This document shows positions 47,854 through 56,030 of a stretch of DNA of 64,000 nt, piece after piece. The notes below the pieces were generated by a model. It saw only the letters and a list, made by a program, of their open reading frames with translations. It searched no databases and was not told where the DNA came from. The position numbers and the translations under genes are program-made. This DNA comes from Consotaella aegiceratis (GTDB taxonomy: Bacteria; Pseudomonadota; Alphaproteobacteria; Rhizobiales; Rhizobiaceae): NCBI RefSeq assembly GCF_036541425.1, contig NZ_JAZHFT010000006.1, positions 1-64,000 of the forward strand. The letters run 5' to 3'. Every line of letters starts with the position of its first letter. The stretch's first letter is position 1.

Positions 47854-48474
47854 ATGAACACGCCGAAAGCTGTCGTCTTCGACCTGCTCACCGCCCTGCT
47901 CGACAGTTGGTCGGTTTGGAACGCGGCCGCCGGGAGCGACGAGGACGGCCGCCGCTGGCGCGCCCGTTACCTCGAACTGACCTATGGCTGTGGCGCTTAC
48001 CGGCCCTATGAAACGCTCGTGGCCGAGGCGGCACGGGACGCTGGCCTTCGACCCGATGCCCCGGCTGCACTGCGTGAAAGCTGGAATACGCTCCAGCCCT
48101 GGCCCGAAGCGCCTGGAACGCTCCGCCGACTGAAGGCGCACGGCCTCCTGCTGGGTGTGGCCACCAACTGTTCGATCGAACTGGGTCGCCAGGCGGCAGC
48201 CCGCTGTGGCGTTCCCTTCGATGCCGTCGTCACGTCGGAAGAGGCCGGCTACTACAAGCCGCGACCCGAGCCCTATCGGGCGGTTCTCGCCGCCCTGGGG
48301 GTCGGACCCGAAGAGACCGTCTTCGTCGCGGGAAGCAGCGCCGACGTGCCCGGTGCCGCAAACGTCGGCATGCGGGTCGTATGGCATAACCGGGTGGGGC
48401 TCCCGGCGCGGGGAGGACCGGCGCCACTTCGCGAAGGCCGCAGCCTCGACGCGGCGTTGGAGGGAATCGTTTGA
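47854..48474 (+). CDS. HAD-superfamily hydrolase
   Basis: 206 residues from ATG 47854 (GGAGG upstream). Motif I is AVVFDLLTALLDS with nucleophile Asp10. Position +2 is Leu, not the Asp of typical HAD phosphatases, so it resembles the haloacid dehalogenase branch. Motif II is VATNCSIELG, motif III YYKPRPEPY with the lysine, and motif IV VAGSSADVPGA. A helical cap follows motif I. It lies 148 bases after ridA on the same strand and is probably part of that operon; substrate unknown. Confidence 0.87.
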   Translation: MNTPKAVVFDLLTALLDSWSVWNAAAGSDEDGRRWRARYLELTYGCGAYRPYETLVAEAARDAGLRPDAPAALRESWNTLQPWPEAPGTLRRLKAHGLLLGVATNCSIELGRQAAARCGVPFDAVVTSEEAGYYKPRPEPYRAVLAALGVGPEETVFVAGSSADVPGAANVGMRVVWHNRVGLPARGGPAPLREGRSLDAALEGIV

Positions 48475-48623
48475 TCGCGGCGCACGGTCGCCGGGGTTGA
48501 AGATATCCCGCCGCCTTGCCTCTGATGCCCTGAGCCGCGCCTTTGAAAGCCTACGGTTCCGAACCTCCATCCCCGAGGGCCCCGGAGGAAATCCTGCCGG
48601 GTGCGGGGGCGCTCCACGAATCG

Positions 48624-48657
48624 AAAAGCCCGCGGAACAGCTGTCCCGCGGGCTTTC
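48624..48657 (-). terminator. Terminator of rpsA
   Basis: AAGCCCGCGG and CCGCGGGCTTT arms with a short loop; on the minus strand the stem ends in CTTTT. It lies 40 bases after the rpsA stop and could act bidirectionally for the HAD operon. Confidence 0.8.
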
Positions 48658-48696
48658 TTATCGAACGACCGGCCCGAATGATGGGCCGGACGGATC

Positions 48697-50421
48697 CTAT
48701 TCGGCGTCGTCCTGGCGGCCCCGCAGCGCGGCGCCCAGGATGTCGCCCAGCGAAGCGCCGGCGTCGGTCGAGCCGTACTGCTGCACGGCCTCCTTCTCCT
48801 CGGCGATCTGCAGCGCCTTGATGGAGACGCCGATGCGGTGCGCCTTCTTGTCGAACTGGGTGACGCGCGCGTCCACCTTCTGACCGACGGAGAAGCGCTC
48901 GGGGCGCTGTTCGTCGCGGTCGCGGGCGAGATCGGCGCGGCGGATGAAGCTCGTGAGATCCGTGTCGGCGATGTTGACCTCGAGGCCACCATCCTTGATC
49001 GCGGTCACCTCGCAGGTGACGACCGAGCCACGACGGATTTCGCCGCCCTCGGCCGCATTGACGAACGGATCGCCCGCCACCTGCTTCATGCCGAGCGAGA
49101 TGCGCTCCTTGTCGACGTCGACGTCGAGCACCTGGGCCTTGACGAGGTCGCCCTTGTTGAACTCCTCGATCACCTGCTCGCCCGGACGGTTCCAGTCGAG
49201 GTCGGAAAGATGGACCATGCCGTCCACGTCGCCTTCGAGACCGATGAACAGGCCGAATTCGGTCTTGTTCTTGACCTCGCCCTCGATGACGGTGCCAACA
49301 GGATGCGCGTCGCGGAAGGCTTCCCACGGGTTCTGCAGGGTTTGCTTGAGACCCAGCGAGATGCGGCGCTTGACCGGATCGACCTCGAGCACGACCACCT
49401 CGACCTCCTGGGAGGTCGACAGGATCTTACCCGGATGGACGTTCTTCTTGGTCCAGCTCATCTCCGAGACGTGGATCAGGCCCTCGATGCCCGGCTCCAG
49501 CTCGACGAACGCACCGTAGTCGGTGATGTTGGTGACGCGGCCGGTGACCTTGACGCCCATCGGGTACTTGACGCCGATGCCGTCCCAAGGATCCGCCTCG
49601 AGCTGCTTCATGCCCAGCGAGATGCGGTGCGTTTCCTGGTTGATGCGGACGATCTGCACTTTCACCGTCTGGCCGATCTGCAGGATCTCGGTCGGATGGT
49701 TGACGCGGCGCCACGCCATGTCGGTCACGTGCAGCAGGCCGTCGATGCCGCCGAGGTCGACGAACGCACCGTAATCGGTAATGTTCTTGACCACGCCCTC
49801 GACCACCTGACCCTCTTCGAGGTTCTGGACGATCTCGGAACGCTGCTCGGCCCGGCTCTCTTCGAGGACGGTACGGCGGGACACGACGATGTTGCCGCGG
49901 CGCTTGTCCATCTTGAGGATCTGGAACGGCTGCGGCGTGTTCATCAGCGGCGTCACGTCGCGGATCGGACGGATGTCGACCTGGCTGCGCGGCAGGAAGG
50001 CCACGGCGCCGTCGAGATCGACGGTGAAGCCACCCTTGACCTGGTTGAAGATCTGACCCTCGACCTTCTCACCGGCGTTGAACTTCTCTTCGAGCTTGAC
50101 CCAGCTCTCCTCGCGGCGCGCCTTGTCGCGCGACAGCACGGCCTCACCCAGCGCATTCTCGATGCGCTCGACATAGATCTCGACGGTGTCGCCGACGTTC
50201 AGCTCGCCATCCTTGCCCTTGGCGCCGAATTCCTTCAGCGGCACCCGGCCCTCGACCTTCAGACCGGCGTCAATGACGGCCATGTCCTTCTCGATGGCGA
50301 CAACCGTTCCCTTGACGACGGAGCCCTCGGCAACGTCATGGTCCTGGAACGACGCCTCGAGCATCGCCGCGAAATCTTCGCGCGAAGGACTGGCGTCGCG
50401 CGATTGCGTTACATTCGACAT
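48697..50421 (-). CDS. rpsA: 30S ribosomal protein S1
   Basis: 574 residues from ATG 50421, with AAGGAG at ideal distance. Six S1/OB repeats are visible, for example GSVVKGTVVAIEKDMAVIDAG, GQVVEGVVKNITDYGAFVDLG, GVKVTGRVTNITDYGAFVELE and GTVIEGEVKNKTEFGLFIGLE. S1 binds mRNA leaders during translation initiation. The length is normal for alphaproteobacteria. A perfect hairpin lies just upstream of the ribosome site. It is followed by a terminator and preceded by cmk in the conserved aroA-cmk-rpsA order. Confidence 0.98.
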   Translation of the reverse strand: MSNVTQSRDASPSREDFAAMLEASFQDHDVAEGSVVKGTVVAIEKDMAVIDAGLKVEGRVPLKEFGAKGKDGELNVGDTVEIYVERIENALGEAVLSRDKARREESWVKLEEKFNAGEKVEGQIFNQVKGGFTVDLDGAVAFLPRSQVDIRPIRDVTPLMNTPQPFQILKMDKRRGNIVVSRRTVLEESRAEQRSEIVQNLEEGQVVEGVVKNITDYGAFVDLGGIDGLLHVTDMAWRRVNHPTEILQIGQTVKVQIVRINQETHRISLGMKQLEADPWDGIGVKYPMGVKVTGRVTNITDYGAFVELEPGIEGLIHVSEMSWTKKNVHPGKILSTSQEVEVVVLEVDPVKRRISLGLKQTLQNPWEAFRDAHPVGTVIEGEVKNKTEFGLFIGLEGDVDGMVHLSDLDWNRPGEQVIEEFNKGDLVKAQVLDVDVDKERISLGMKQVAGDPFVNAAEGGEIRRGSVVTCEVTAIKDGGLEVNIADTDLTSFIRRADLARDRDEQRPERFSVGQKVDARVTQFDKKAHRIGVSIKALQIAEEKEAVQQYGSTDAGASLGDILGAALRGRQDDAE

Positions 50422-50436
50422 TCTTTCTCCTTGGAT

Positions 50437-50457
50437 GTCCGGCCGCTTCGGCCGGAC
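50437..50457 (-). promoter_or_regulatory. Hairpin in the rpsA leader
   Basis: GTCCGGCC and GGCCGGAC pair perfectly around a 5-base loop, ending about 4 bases before the rpsA AAGGAG. It could hide or present the ribosome site. In enterobacteria rpsA is translationally autoregulated through leader hairpins; the analogy is inferred. Confidence 0.5.
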
Positions 50458-50708
50458 TGCGCCAAACTTGGGTTCGTGTTCATCGACGCATCGCGGGCGA
50501 TCCAGCCCGCGGGCCGTGACGGCTCAAGCGGGCGCGAAAGGGGTTTGGCTTCAGCCTCGGCCTCTCGTTTGGCGCGGCGGACCGGCCGGATGCAGGGTTA
50601 CAACTCCTCATCGAACATGGGGACGGTCGCTTTCGACAGCCACATCTCCATGCCAGAAAAGGGCGCGCCCTGATGCCAGGACCGCCCTCATGCCTCATTT
50701 TTCCTCGG

Positions 50709-51338
50709 CTAGCGACGATCGATCAGGTCGCAGGCCGCACGAAACGCAGCTTCTATATCCATTTCGCTGGTATCGAGCAAGTGCGCATCGGCCGCGGGCT
50801 TGAGCGGCGAGTCGGCGCGGCCCATGTCGCGCTCGTCGCGACGCCGCAAGTCCGCCAGCACGTCGTCCAGGCTGGCGTCGCCGCCGGCCGCGGCGATTTC
50901 GGCGTGGCGGCGAGTGGCCCGAGCCTCTGCGCTCGCCGTCACATAGAGCTTCACCGAGGCGTCCGGCAGCACCACCGTGCCGATGTCACGGCCATCGAGC
51001 ACCGCGCCGCGGCCGGTCCCGGCAAACTGCCTTTGCGCCTCGACCAGAGCGCTCCGCACTCCCGGCATCACCGCCACCTTGGAGGCTGCCTCGCCGATGA
51101 GGTGATCCGAGAGCACCCGGGGATCGAGGGCCGCCAGATCCAGCACCCGCGCCGCACGCACCGCCGCCGCCTCGTCGTCCAGCGAGGCGCCGGCGTCGAG
51201 CAGCGCCTTGGCCACGGCCCGATAGGTCAGTCCGGTGTCGAGATGATCGAGATCGTAAGCCGCAGCGATGCGCCGGGCGAGCGTTCCCTTGCCCGATGCG
51301 GCGGGTCCGTCGATGGCGATGGTGAGCGGTTGGGTCAT
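50709..51338 (-). CDS. cmk: Cytidylate kinase
   Basis: 209 residues from ATG 51338. P-loop GPAASGKGTLARR, LDTGLTYRAVA, VLDGRDIGTVVLPDA (nucleotide lid region) and RRRDERDMGRADSPL are all present. It phosphorylates CMP and dCMP with ATP. Its ATG overlaps the stop of the preceding membrane-protein gene by 4 bases, so aroA, the membrane protein and cmk are translationally coupled. Confidence 0.96.
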   Translation of the reverse strand: MTQPLTIAIDGPAASGKGTLARRIAAAYDLDHLDTGLTYRAVAKALLDAGASLDDEAAAVRAARVLDLAALDPRVLSDHLIGEAASKVAVMPGVRSALVEAQRQFAGTGRGAVLDGRDIGTVVLPDASVKLYVTASAEARATRRHAEIAAAGGDASLDDVLADLRRRDERDMGRADSPLKPAADAHLLDTSEMDIEAAFRAACDLIDRR

Positions 51339-51814
51339 GATGCTGTCTCGGTTGGTGGCTCGCCCGGCTTCGGCTCCTTGGCAGGCTCGATGTCTATGAT
51401 GCCCATGCCGTCGAGCACAAGCGCAATGACCAGGCCGACATTGCCCATGACGAAGGGGACCGACACGAAGAACAGGGCGAGCAGCACGGCGCCACCGGCC
51501 AGAACCAGCCAGATCAGAACGTCGGCGAGCCCATGACCGGTGTAGAAGTCGATCTGCTGGTCCGACGCGCTGAAGACCGGCTGCCAATTCTGCAGGAAGG
51601 CCATGGTCATCGCGGCGGCCACGACACCCGCCGAAACCAGCGCCAACGCGATTTCGACGGCACGACTTCGTCCGGCGATCAGCCTGCGCTTGACCTTGGC
51701 GGCCTTACGGATGGCATAGACGACGGCCAGCGGGGTGAACAGAAGGAGCGCCACGCCGAGGGGACTGAAGAGAAGCCGGAACCCAAAGACCGCCGTGGCA
51801 AAAAACGCACTCAT
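51335..51814 (-). CDS. Membrane protein of unknown function between aroA and cmk
   Basis: 159 residues from ATG 51814. About four hydrophobic helices (FRLLFSPLGVALLLFTPLAV; AVEIALALVSAGVVAAAM; VLIWLVLAGGAVLLALFFV; GNVGLVIALVLDGMGI) and a short acidic, proline-rich tail. I do not recognise a named family. It overlaps both aroA and cmk by 4 bases, so it is a conserved part of a tightly coupled operon rather than a chance frame. Confidence 0.78.
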   Translation of the reverse strand: MSAFFATAVFGFRLLFSPLGVALLLFTPLAVVYAIRKAAKVKRRLIAGRSRAVEIALALVSAGVVAAAMTMAFLQNWQPVFSASDQQIDFYTGHGLADVLIWLVLAGGAVLLALFFVSVPFVMGNVGLVIALVLDGMGIIDIEPAKEPKPGEPPTETAS

Positions 51815-53172
51815 CCCCTCGCGTTCGGCCGTTCGAGATGGACGCCCAGGCCGCGCATGAGCGGTTCGAACTGTGGGAAGCTGGTGGCGATCATGCGGCT
51901 GTCGTCGACCGTCACGGCACGCTCGGTGGCCATGCCGAGGACGAGAAAGCTCATGGCGATGCGATGGTCGAGATGGGTTTCCACCAGTCCGCCGCCCAGC
52001 CCCTTGCCGTCGGGGCGCCCCGTCACCTTGAGCCAGTCGCGGCCCGCTTCATGCGCGACGCCGTTCGCGGCAAGGCCGGCCGCCACGGCCGCCAGGCGAT
52101 CCGACTCCTTGACCCGAAGCTCTTCGAGACCCTGCATCAGCGTCTCCCCCTCGGCGAAGGCCGCGGCCACCGCCAACACGGGATATTCGTCGATCATCGA
52201 CGGAGCCCGCTCCGGCGGAACGGCCACACCCTTCAGCGACGAGTGCCGCACGCGCAGATCGGCAACCTCCTCGCCGCCGGCCATCCGCCGGTTGCCGATC
52301 TCGATCGAGGCGCCCATCTCCAGCAGCGTTTCGATCAGTCCGGTACGCGTCTGGTTCATCAGCGCGTTTTCGATGGTCACGTCGGAACCCGGCACCACGA
52401 GCGCGGCGACCAGCGGAAAAGCGGCCGAGGACGGGTCGCCCGGCACGACGAAATCGGCGACGCCGATCAGCGCGCCCTGGCCGGTGAGGCGAATGTGGCG
52501 CGCGCCTTCGGCGTCGATTTCGACCTCGATCTCGGCGCCGAAACCTTCCAGCATCCGCTCGGTGTGGTCGCGTGTCGGCACCGGCTCGACCACCGTCGTG
52601 ACACCCGGCGCATTCAGACCGGCGAGCAGGACGGCCGACTTCACCTGCGCCGACGGCATCGGCACCCGGTAGGTGATCGGCGCGGCGACGCGCGGTCCGT
52701 GGATCGACAGCGGCATCCGATCGCCCGAGCGCGCGACGACCTGGCAGCCCATCAGCCGCAGGGGATCGAGCACCCGGCCCATCGGCCGTTTCGACAGAGA
52801 GGCGTCGCCGATGAAGGTAGCCCCGAAATCATAGGTGCCGACGAGGCCCATGGTCAGCCGCGAACCGGTGCCCGCATTGCCGAAGTCGAGCGGCGCTTCC
52901 GGTTCGAGCAGGCAGCCATTGCCGACACCATCGACGACGAACGCTTCGCCGTCGCGCCGAATCACCGCGCCCATGGCCCGCATGGCGGCGCCGGTCGCCA
53001 GCACGTCCTCGCCCTCGAGCAGGCCGGTGATGCAAGTCCGGCCCGCAGCGAGGCCGCCGAACAACAGCGCGCGATGGGAGATCGACTTGTCGCCGGGCAC
53101 CCGCGCAATGCCGTTGAGCGCGCCTGCCCGGCGCGCGCGAATCGGCGTCGGTGCCGAAAGCTCTCGCGTCAT
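51811..53172 (-). CDS. aroA: 3-phosphoshikimate 1-carboxyvinyltransferase (EPSP synthase)
   Basis: 453 residues from ATG 53172. It joins shikimate-3-phosphate and PEP in the shikimate pathway. The sequence follows the class II (CP4-like) pattern: RVPGDKSISHRALLFG, FIGDASLSKRPMGRVLDPLR, ITYRVPMPSAQVKSAVLLAG, APSMIDEYP and ELRVKESDRL. The motif at the PEP pocket reads FGNAGTGSRLTMG: glycine where glyphosate-insensitive CP4 has alanine. It starts the aroA-membrane protein-cmk-rpsA block and is divergent from the TIGR02300 gene. Confidence 0.97.
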   Translation of the reverse strand: MTRELSAPTPIRARRAGALNGIARVPGDKSISHRALLFGGLAAGRTCITGLLEGEDVLATGAAMRAMGAVIRRDGEAFVVDGVGNGCLLEPEAPLDFGNAGTGSRLTMGLVGTYDFGATFIGDASLSKRPMGRVLDPLRLMGCQVVARSGDRMPLSIHGPRVAAPITYRVPMPSAQVKSAVLLAGLNAPGVTTVVEPVPTRDHTERMLEGFGAEIEVEIDAEGARHIRLTGQGALIGVADFVVPGDPSSAAFPLVAALVVPGSDVTIENALMNQTRTGLIETLLEMGASIEIGNRRMAGGEEVADLRVRHSSLKGVAVPPERAPSMIDEYPVLAVAAAFAEGETLMQGLEELRVKESDRLAAVAAGLAANGVAHEAGRDWLKVTGRPDGKGLGGGLVETHLDHRIAMSFLVLGMATERAVTVDDSRMIATSFPQFEPLMRGLGVHLERPNARG

Positions 53173-53416
53173 GATTTCTCCTGCTCTGTGCCGGGCGGCC
53201 ACCGGAAAGCCGGGTCGACGCGGGTGTCGTCGGCGCTCCATAGCGGCGCCGTTTCCGGCGTAATCGGCGCGCGTTCGTTATCATGCGGAAACGCCCTTCG
53301 TCACGCTTTGCCGAAAAGCCTGCTCTGCGGCTTTGACAAGGCCATGGTGAATCCGTATGGGACCAACCGATTTTAAAGGTGTTGGCCGCAGACCAGCATC
53401 CCACGACGAGGCGACG

Positions 53417-53803
53417 ATGGCGAAACCTGAACTCGGCACAAAGCGCATCTGCCCGGAAACCGGACGCAAATTCTACGATCTGAACAAGGATCCGATCGTG
53501 TCCCCCTATACCGGGGTCTCCTATCCCCGATCCTATTTCGAGAGCGAAAGCAGTCGGCCCGACGCCGAGGAAGAAGAGGCCGAGGCCGACGTCGTCGAGG
53601 CGGCGGAGACCCCGAACACGGTTTCGCTGTCGGATGTCGAGGACGAAGAGAGCGCGGCGGAAGACGACAACCTGCCCGATATCGACGACGACGACGATGA
53701 TTCCGATGCCGGCGACACCAGCGACGACGCCTTCCTGGAGGAAGACGAGGATGACGACGACATGTCGGACATCATCGGCAGTCGCGACGAGGATGAAGAC
53801 TGA
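53417..53803 (+). CDS. TIGR02300-family acidic protein
   Basis: 128 residues from ATG 53417. The N-terminal 45 residues hold the family core (PELGTKRICPETGRKFYDL with two cysteines, then PIVSPYTGVSYP), which looks like a small zinc-ribbon half. The remaining 80 residues are Asp/Glu-rich low complexity. The family is conserved in alphaproteobacteria, often between aroA and a tRNA-Ala gene as here, and has no known function. Confidence 0.9.
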   Translation: MAKPELGTKRICPETGRKFYDLNKDPIVSPYTGVSYPRSYFESESSRPDAEEEEAEADVVEAAETPNTVSLSDVEDEESAAEDDNLPDIDDDDDDSDAGDTSDDAFLEEDEDDDDMSDIIGSRDEDED

Positions 53804-53853
53804 GGCACCGCGTGACACCGCCGCTTCGGCCGGCGGCGTCCTGCGAGGCCGCA

Positions 53854-53886
53854 CGGCGGAGGAATTTCTGAGCGCCGCCGCTTTTT
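53854..53886 (+). terminator. Putative terminator after TIGR02300 gene
   Basis: CGGCGG pairs with CCGCCG across a 15-base loop and is followed by CTTTTT. The loop is longer than ideal. Confidence 0.45.
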
Positions 53887-54002
53887 CACCAAATGCCGCT
53901 TGATCTTGGCCGGCGGCTTCAGTAATGAACCGCCGTTACCACGAGGCCGCGCCCAAACGGCCTTTTGACGACAGCGAGACGGCTCTGCCGATCTTGCCGG
54001 AT

Positions 54003-54078
<76 letters not shown>

Positions 54079-54109
54079 TTTTCCTGCTAGACTTCTGATA
54101 TCGATCGAG

Positions 54110-54128
54110 GGTCCCGCAAGCCGGGACC
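54110..54128 (+). terminator. Hairpin downstream of tRNA-Ala
   Basis: GGTCCCG-CAAGC-CGGGACC is a perfect 7-base stem 32 bases past the tRNA end, followed only by TTGGG, so termination strength is uncertain. Confidence 0.45.
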
Positions 54129-54479
54129 TTGGGCTCTGTCTGGGCCGGTGGCCGCTGCCCGAAGCGGGCTGGAGATCGACGCGCCGCTGGGGCGACATTT
54201 ATCGCCCAACCGCTCTGTAGGAGACGGTGCGGATCGGTGCACTGCGCCGAACCTGACGACGTTGCATCCTCGACTGCCTAATCGCTCCTTCGAGCCGACG
54301 CGCAGCACTCGGTCGGCAGCCCTACGAACGCGCCCGACCTTATCTCGCTGCGGCAGGAGCCGTCGCGACAGCACTGCGTGAGTTCCATCGGCCAGTGTCC
54401 CGATCCCGGAACAGGCTGTTCGCGAAATCAATCTAGCGCCGCGGCATCCAGCAAACCACATCTAGCCCATCACGAGACA

Positions 54480-54493
54480 GACGTAAAAACGTC
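54480..54493. promoter_or_regulatory. Short inverted repeat upstream of small secreted protein
   Basis: GACGT-AAAA-ACGTC lies 33 bases before the ATG at 54526 within an AT-rich leader. It could be an operator; no factor can be named. Confidence 0.3.
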
Positions 54494-54525
54494 GTCATAA
54501 ATAGTTGAATGAAGGAAATATCAAA

Positions 54526-54843
54526 ATGAAAATTGCTGCTATTGTCGCCGCCGGCGCTCTTATTGCCACGGGTACTTCGGCCGTTTCGGCTGCCAGCTTG
54601 TTCCACCCCGGTTCTTCGAACGGATATACGCTGGTGAACGTGCCACATTCGGCCGCCTCTGACGACGACGACCTGCTCAATACGACTGGGGTCTTCAGCG
54701 CCCGCCCGACCGCGGCCGCTCTCCAGAAGACGATCGCCGCCAATCCCGGACTGGAACAGGCTCTGCGCTCGCAGGGCGTCGATCCCAGCGGCCTCGAAGC
54801 GATCAGCGTTCTTCCGGGCCACGTCGTTGCCTACACGAACTGA
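54526..54843 (+). CDS. Small secreted protein of unknown function
   Basis: 105 residues from ATG 54526 (AAGGAA upstream). A clear signal peptide (KIAAIVAAGALIATGTSAVSA, cut near residue 22) is followed by a mature domain of about 83 residues without cysteines. It has a DDDD stretch and a C-terminal part, ALQKTIAANPGLEQALRSQGVD then GLEAISVLPGHVVAYT. I do not recognise a family. Good signals at both ends (ribosome site, terminator at 54874) support a real gene. It is monocistronic. Confidence 0.75.
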   Translation: MKIAAIVAAGALIATGTSAVSAASLFHPGSSNGYTLVNVPHSAASDDDDLLNTTGVFSARPTAAALQKTIAANPGLEQALRSQGVDPSGLEAISVLPGHVVAYTN

Positions 54844-54873
54844 TCGCATCGACGTCCTATCATTGCAGATCGA

Positions 54874-54910
54874 CGAAAGGGCCCGGCGGATCGTCCGTCG
54901 GGCCCTTTCG
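54874..54910 (+). terminator. Terminator of small secreted protein gene
   Basis: CGAAAGGGCCCG and CGGGCCCTTTCG form a perfect 12-base stem with a 13-base loop, beginning 31 bases after the stop. Confidence 0.75.
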
Positions 54911-55187
54911 ACATGGGACCGACTCGATCTCTCGTCGTGAGATGCCTCGGCGAACAGATGCGGCTCTCACATCAAGCCATCGATCCAGTCACTGACGGGC
55001 CAGCGCCGATATCGGAAAATCGACGCCGTATGGCGTCACCAGCAACGGAGAGACCTGACCGACCCGGCGCGGCTCGCCGTTAGGGCATTGCAAAAGGGGC
55101 TCCAGATCGTTTGCCGACTGTCGAATGCTGGCCTAATACTGGGGGCCCACCCTGCTCAATCCCCCTGACACCGTCGCGAGGCCTGCC
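54911..55187. other. Gene-free stretch before dppA-like gene
   Basis: Together with 54844-54910 this makes a 344-base gap. It contains no convincing coding frame or repeat. The promoter for the M55 peptidase gene should lie here, but I cannot place it. Confidence 0.5.
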
Positions 55188-56012
55188 ATGAAGATCTTCA
55201 TTTCTGTCGATATCGAGGGGGTCGCCGGCGTCAGCGAAGGCTTGCAGGGCTCCCGTGGCAACCCCGAATACGAGACCGCCCGCCGGCTGATGACGGCCGA
55301 GGCCAGCGCCGCCGTGGCCGGCGCCTTCGCCGGTGGCGCCAACACCGTGCTGATTGCCGACTCGCACGGACAGATGCGCAACATCCTGGCGGACGAGCTC
55401 GATCCGCGCGCTCGTCTCGTCGCCGGCAAGCCGCGGCCCCTGTCGATGGCGCAGGGTCTCGACGAGACCTATGACGGGGTGGTCCTCATCGGCTATCACG
55501 CCGGTGCCGACGGCTACGGCACGCTGTCCCACACGATCAGCGGGCTCGCCTTCCGTCGCATCGAGATCAACGGCGTCTACACCAACGAAACGACGCTTTA
55601 TGCCGGCTATGCCGCCGAACTCGGCGTACCCCTCCTGGCGGTGAGCGGCGACGATCGTCTTGCCGACGAGGTCGCCGAGCAGTTTCCAGCCGCCCGGCGC
55701 ATCGTCGTCAAGCAGGCGCTGGGCGCCAGCGCCACCGACAGCCTGTCGCCGCAGGCCTCGCGCCAATTGATCGAGGCCGAGGTCGCCGCCGCCGTCAAGG
55801 GTGCCGCGACCGCCCCGGTGGAAATCCTCTCCAAGCCGCCGCTGACCGTCTCGGTGCTGTTCCAGCATCAGATCCAGGCTGACGCGGTGGCGCTTCTACC
55901 GTTCATCACGCGCCGCGGACCCCGCGCCATCGAGTTCACGCTCGGCTCGCACCGCGAGGTGATCGGCACTCTGAGCGCGCTGGCACTGATTGGCAGTGCG
56001 GTTCTGCGCTGA
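55188..56012 (+). CDS. M55-family D-aminopeptidase (DppA-like)
   Basis: 274 residues from ATG 55188. Zinc peptidase of the DppA type: ISVDIEGVAGV holds the first metal Asp/Glu, IADSHGQMRN the second ligand group, VLIGYHAGADGYGTLSHT the histidines, and NGVYTNETTLYAGYAAELG the active-site Glu. DppA releases N-terminal D-amino acids from peptides, for instance recycled peptidoglycan peptides. It is cytoplasmic (no signal). It precedes the P1 peptidase by 18 bases, and the operon probably feeds on peptides taken up by the neighbouring ABC transporter. Confidence 0.93.
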   Translation: MKIFISVDIEGVAGVSEGLQGSRGNPEYETARRLMTAEASAAVAGAFAGGANTVLIADSHGQMRNILADELDPRARLVAGKPRPLSMAQGLDETYDGVVLIGYHAGADGYGTLSHTISGLAFRRIEINGVYTNETTLYAGYAAELGVPLLAVSGDDRLADEVAEQFPAARRIVVKQALGASATDSLSPQASRQLIEAEVAAAVKGAATAPVEILSKPPLTVSVLFQHQIQADAVALLPFITRRGPRAIEFTLGSHREVIGTLSALALIGSAVLR

Positions 56013-56030
56013 TCGGGCAAGCGAACGATC

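Larger units (their letters stand above)
54079..54525. other. 447-base gene-free stretch after tRNA-Ala
   Basis: No convincing reading frame. It holds a hairpin at 54110-54128 that probably ends the tRNA transcript, and becomes AT-rich in the last 60 bases, which contain the leader of the small secreted protein. No copy of the tRNA 3' end and no integrase remnant is visible, so I see no sign of integration. Confidence 0.6.

Noticed and set aside
50660..50672. AGGGCGCGCCCT palindrome near the cmk end as a terminator
   Set aside because: It has no loop of its own and only a weak alternative pairing; I could not support it as a hairpin terminator.
48838..50673. A 611-codon open frame on the plus strand, antisense to rpsA
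   Set aside because: It is a mirror of repetitive S1-domain codons rich in Asp, His and Leu; rpsA is certain and also has its own ribosome site and terminator.
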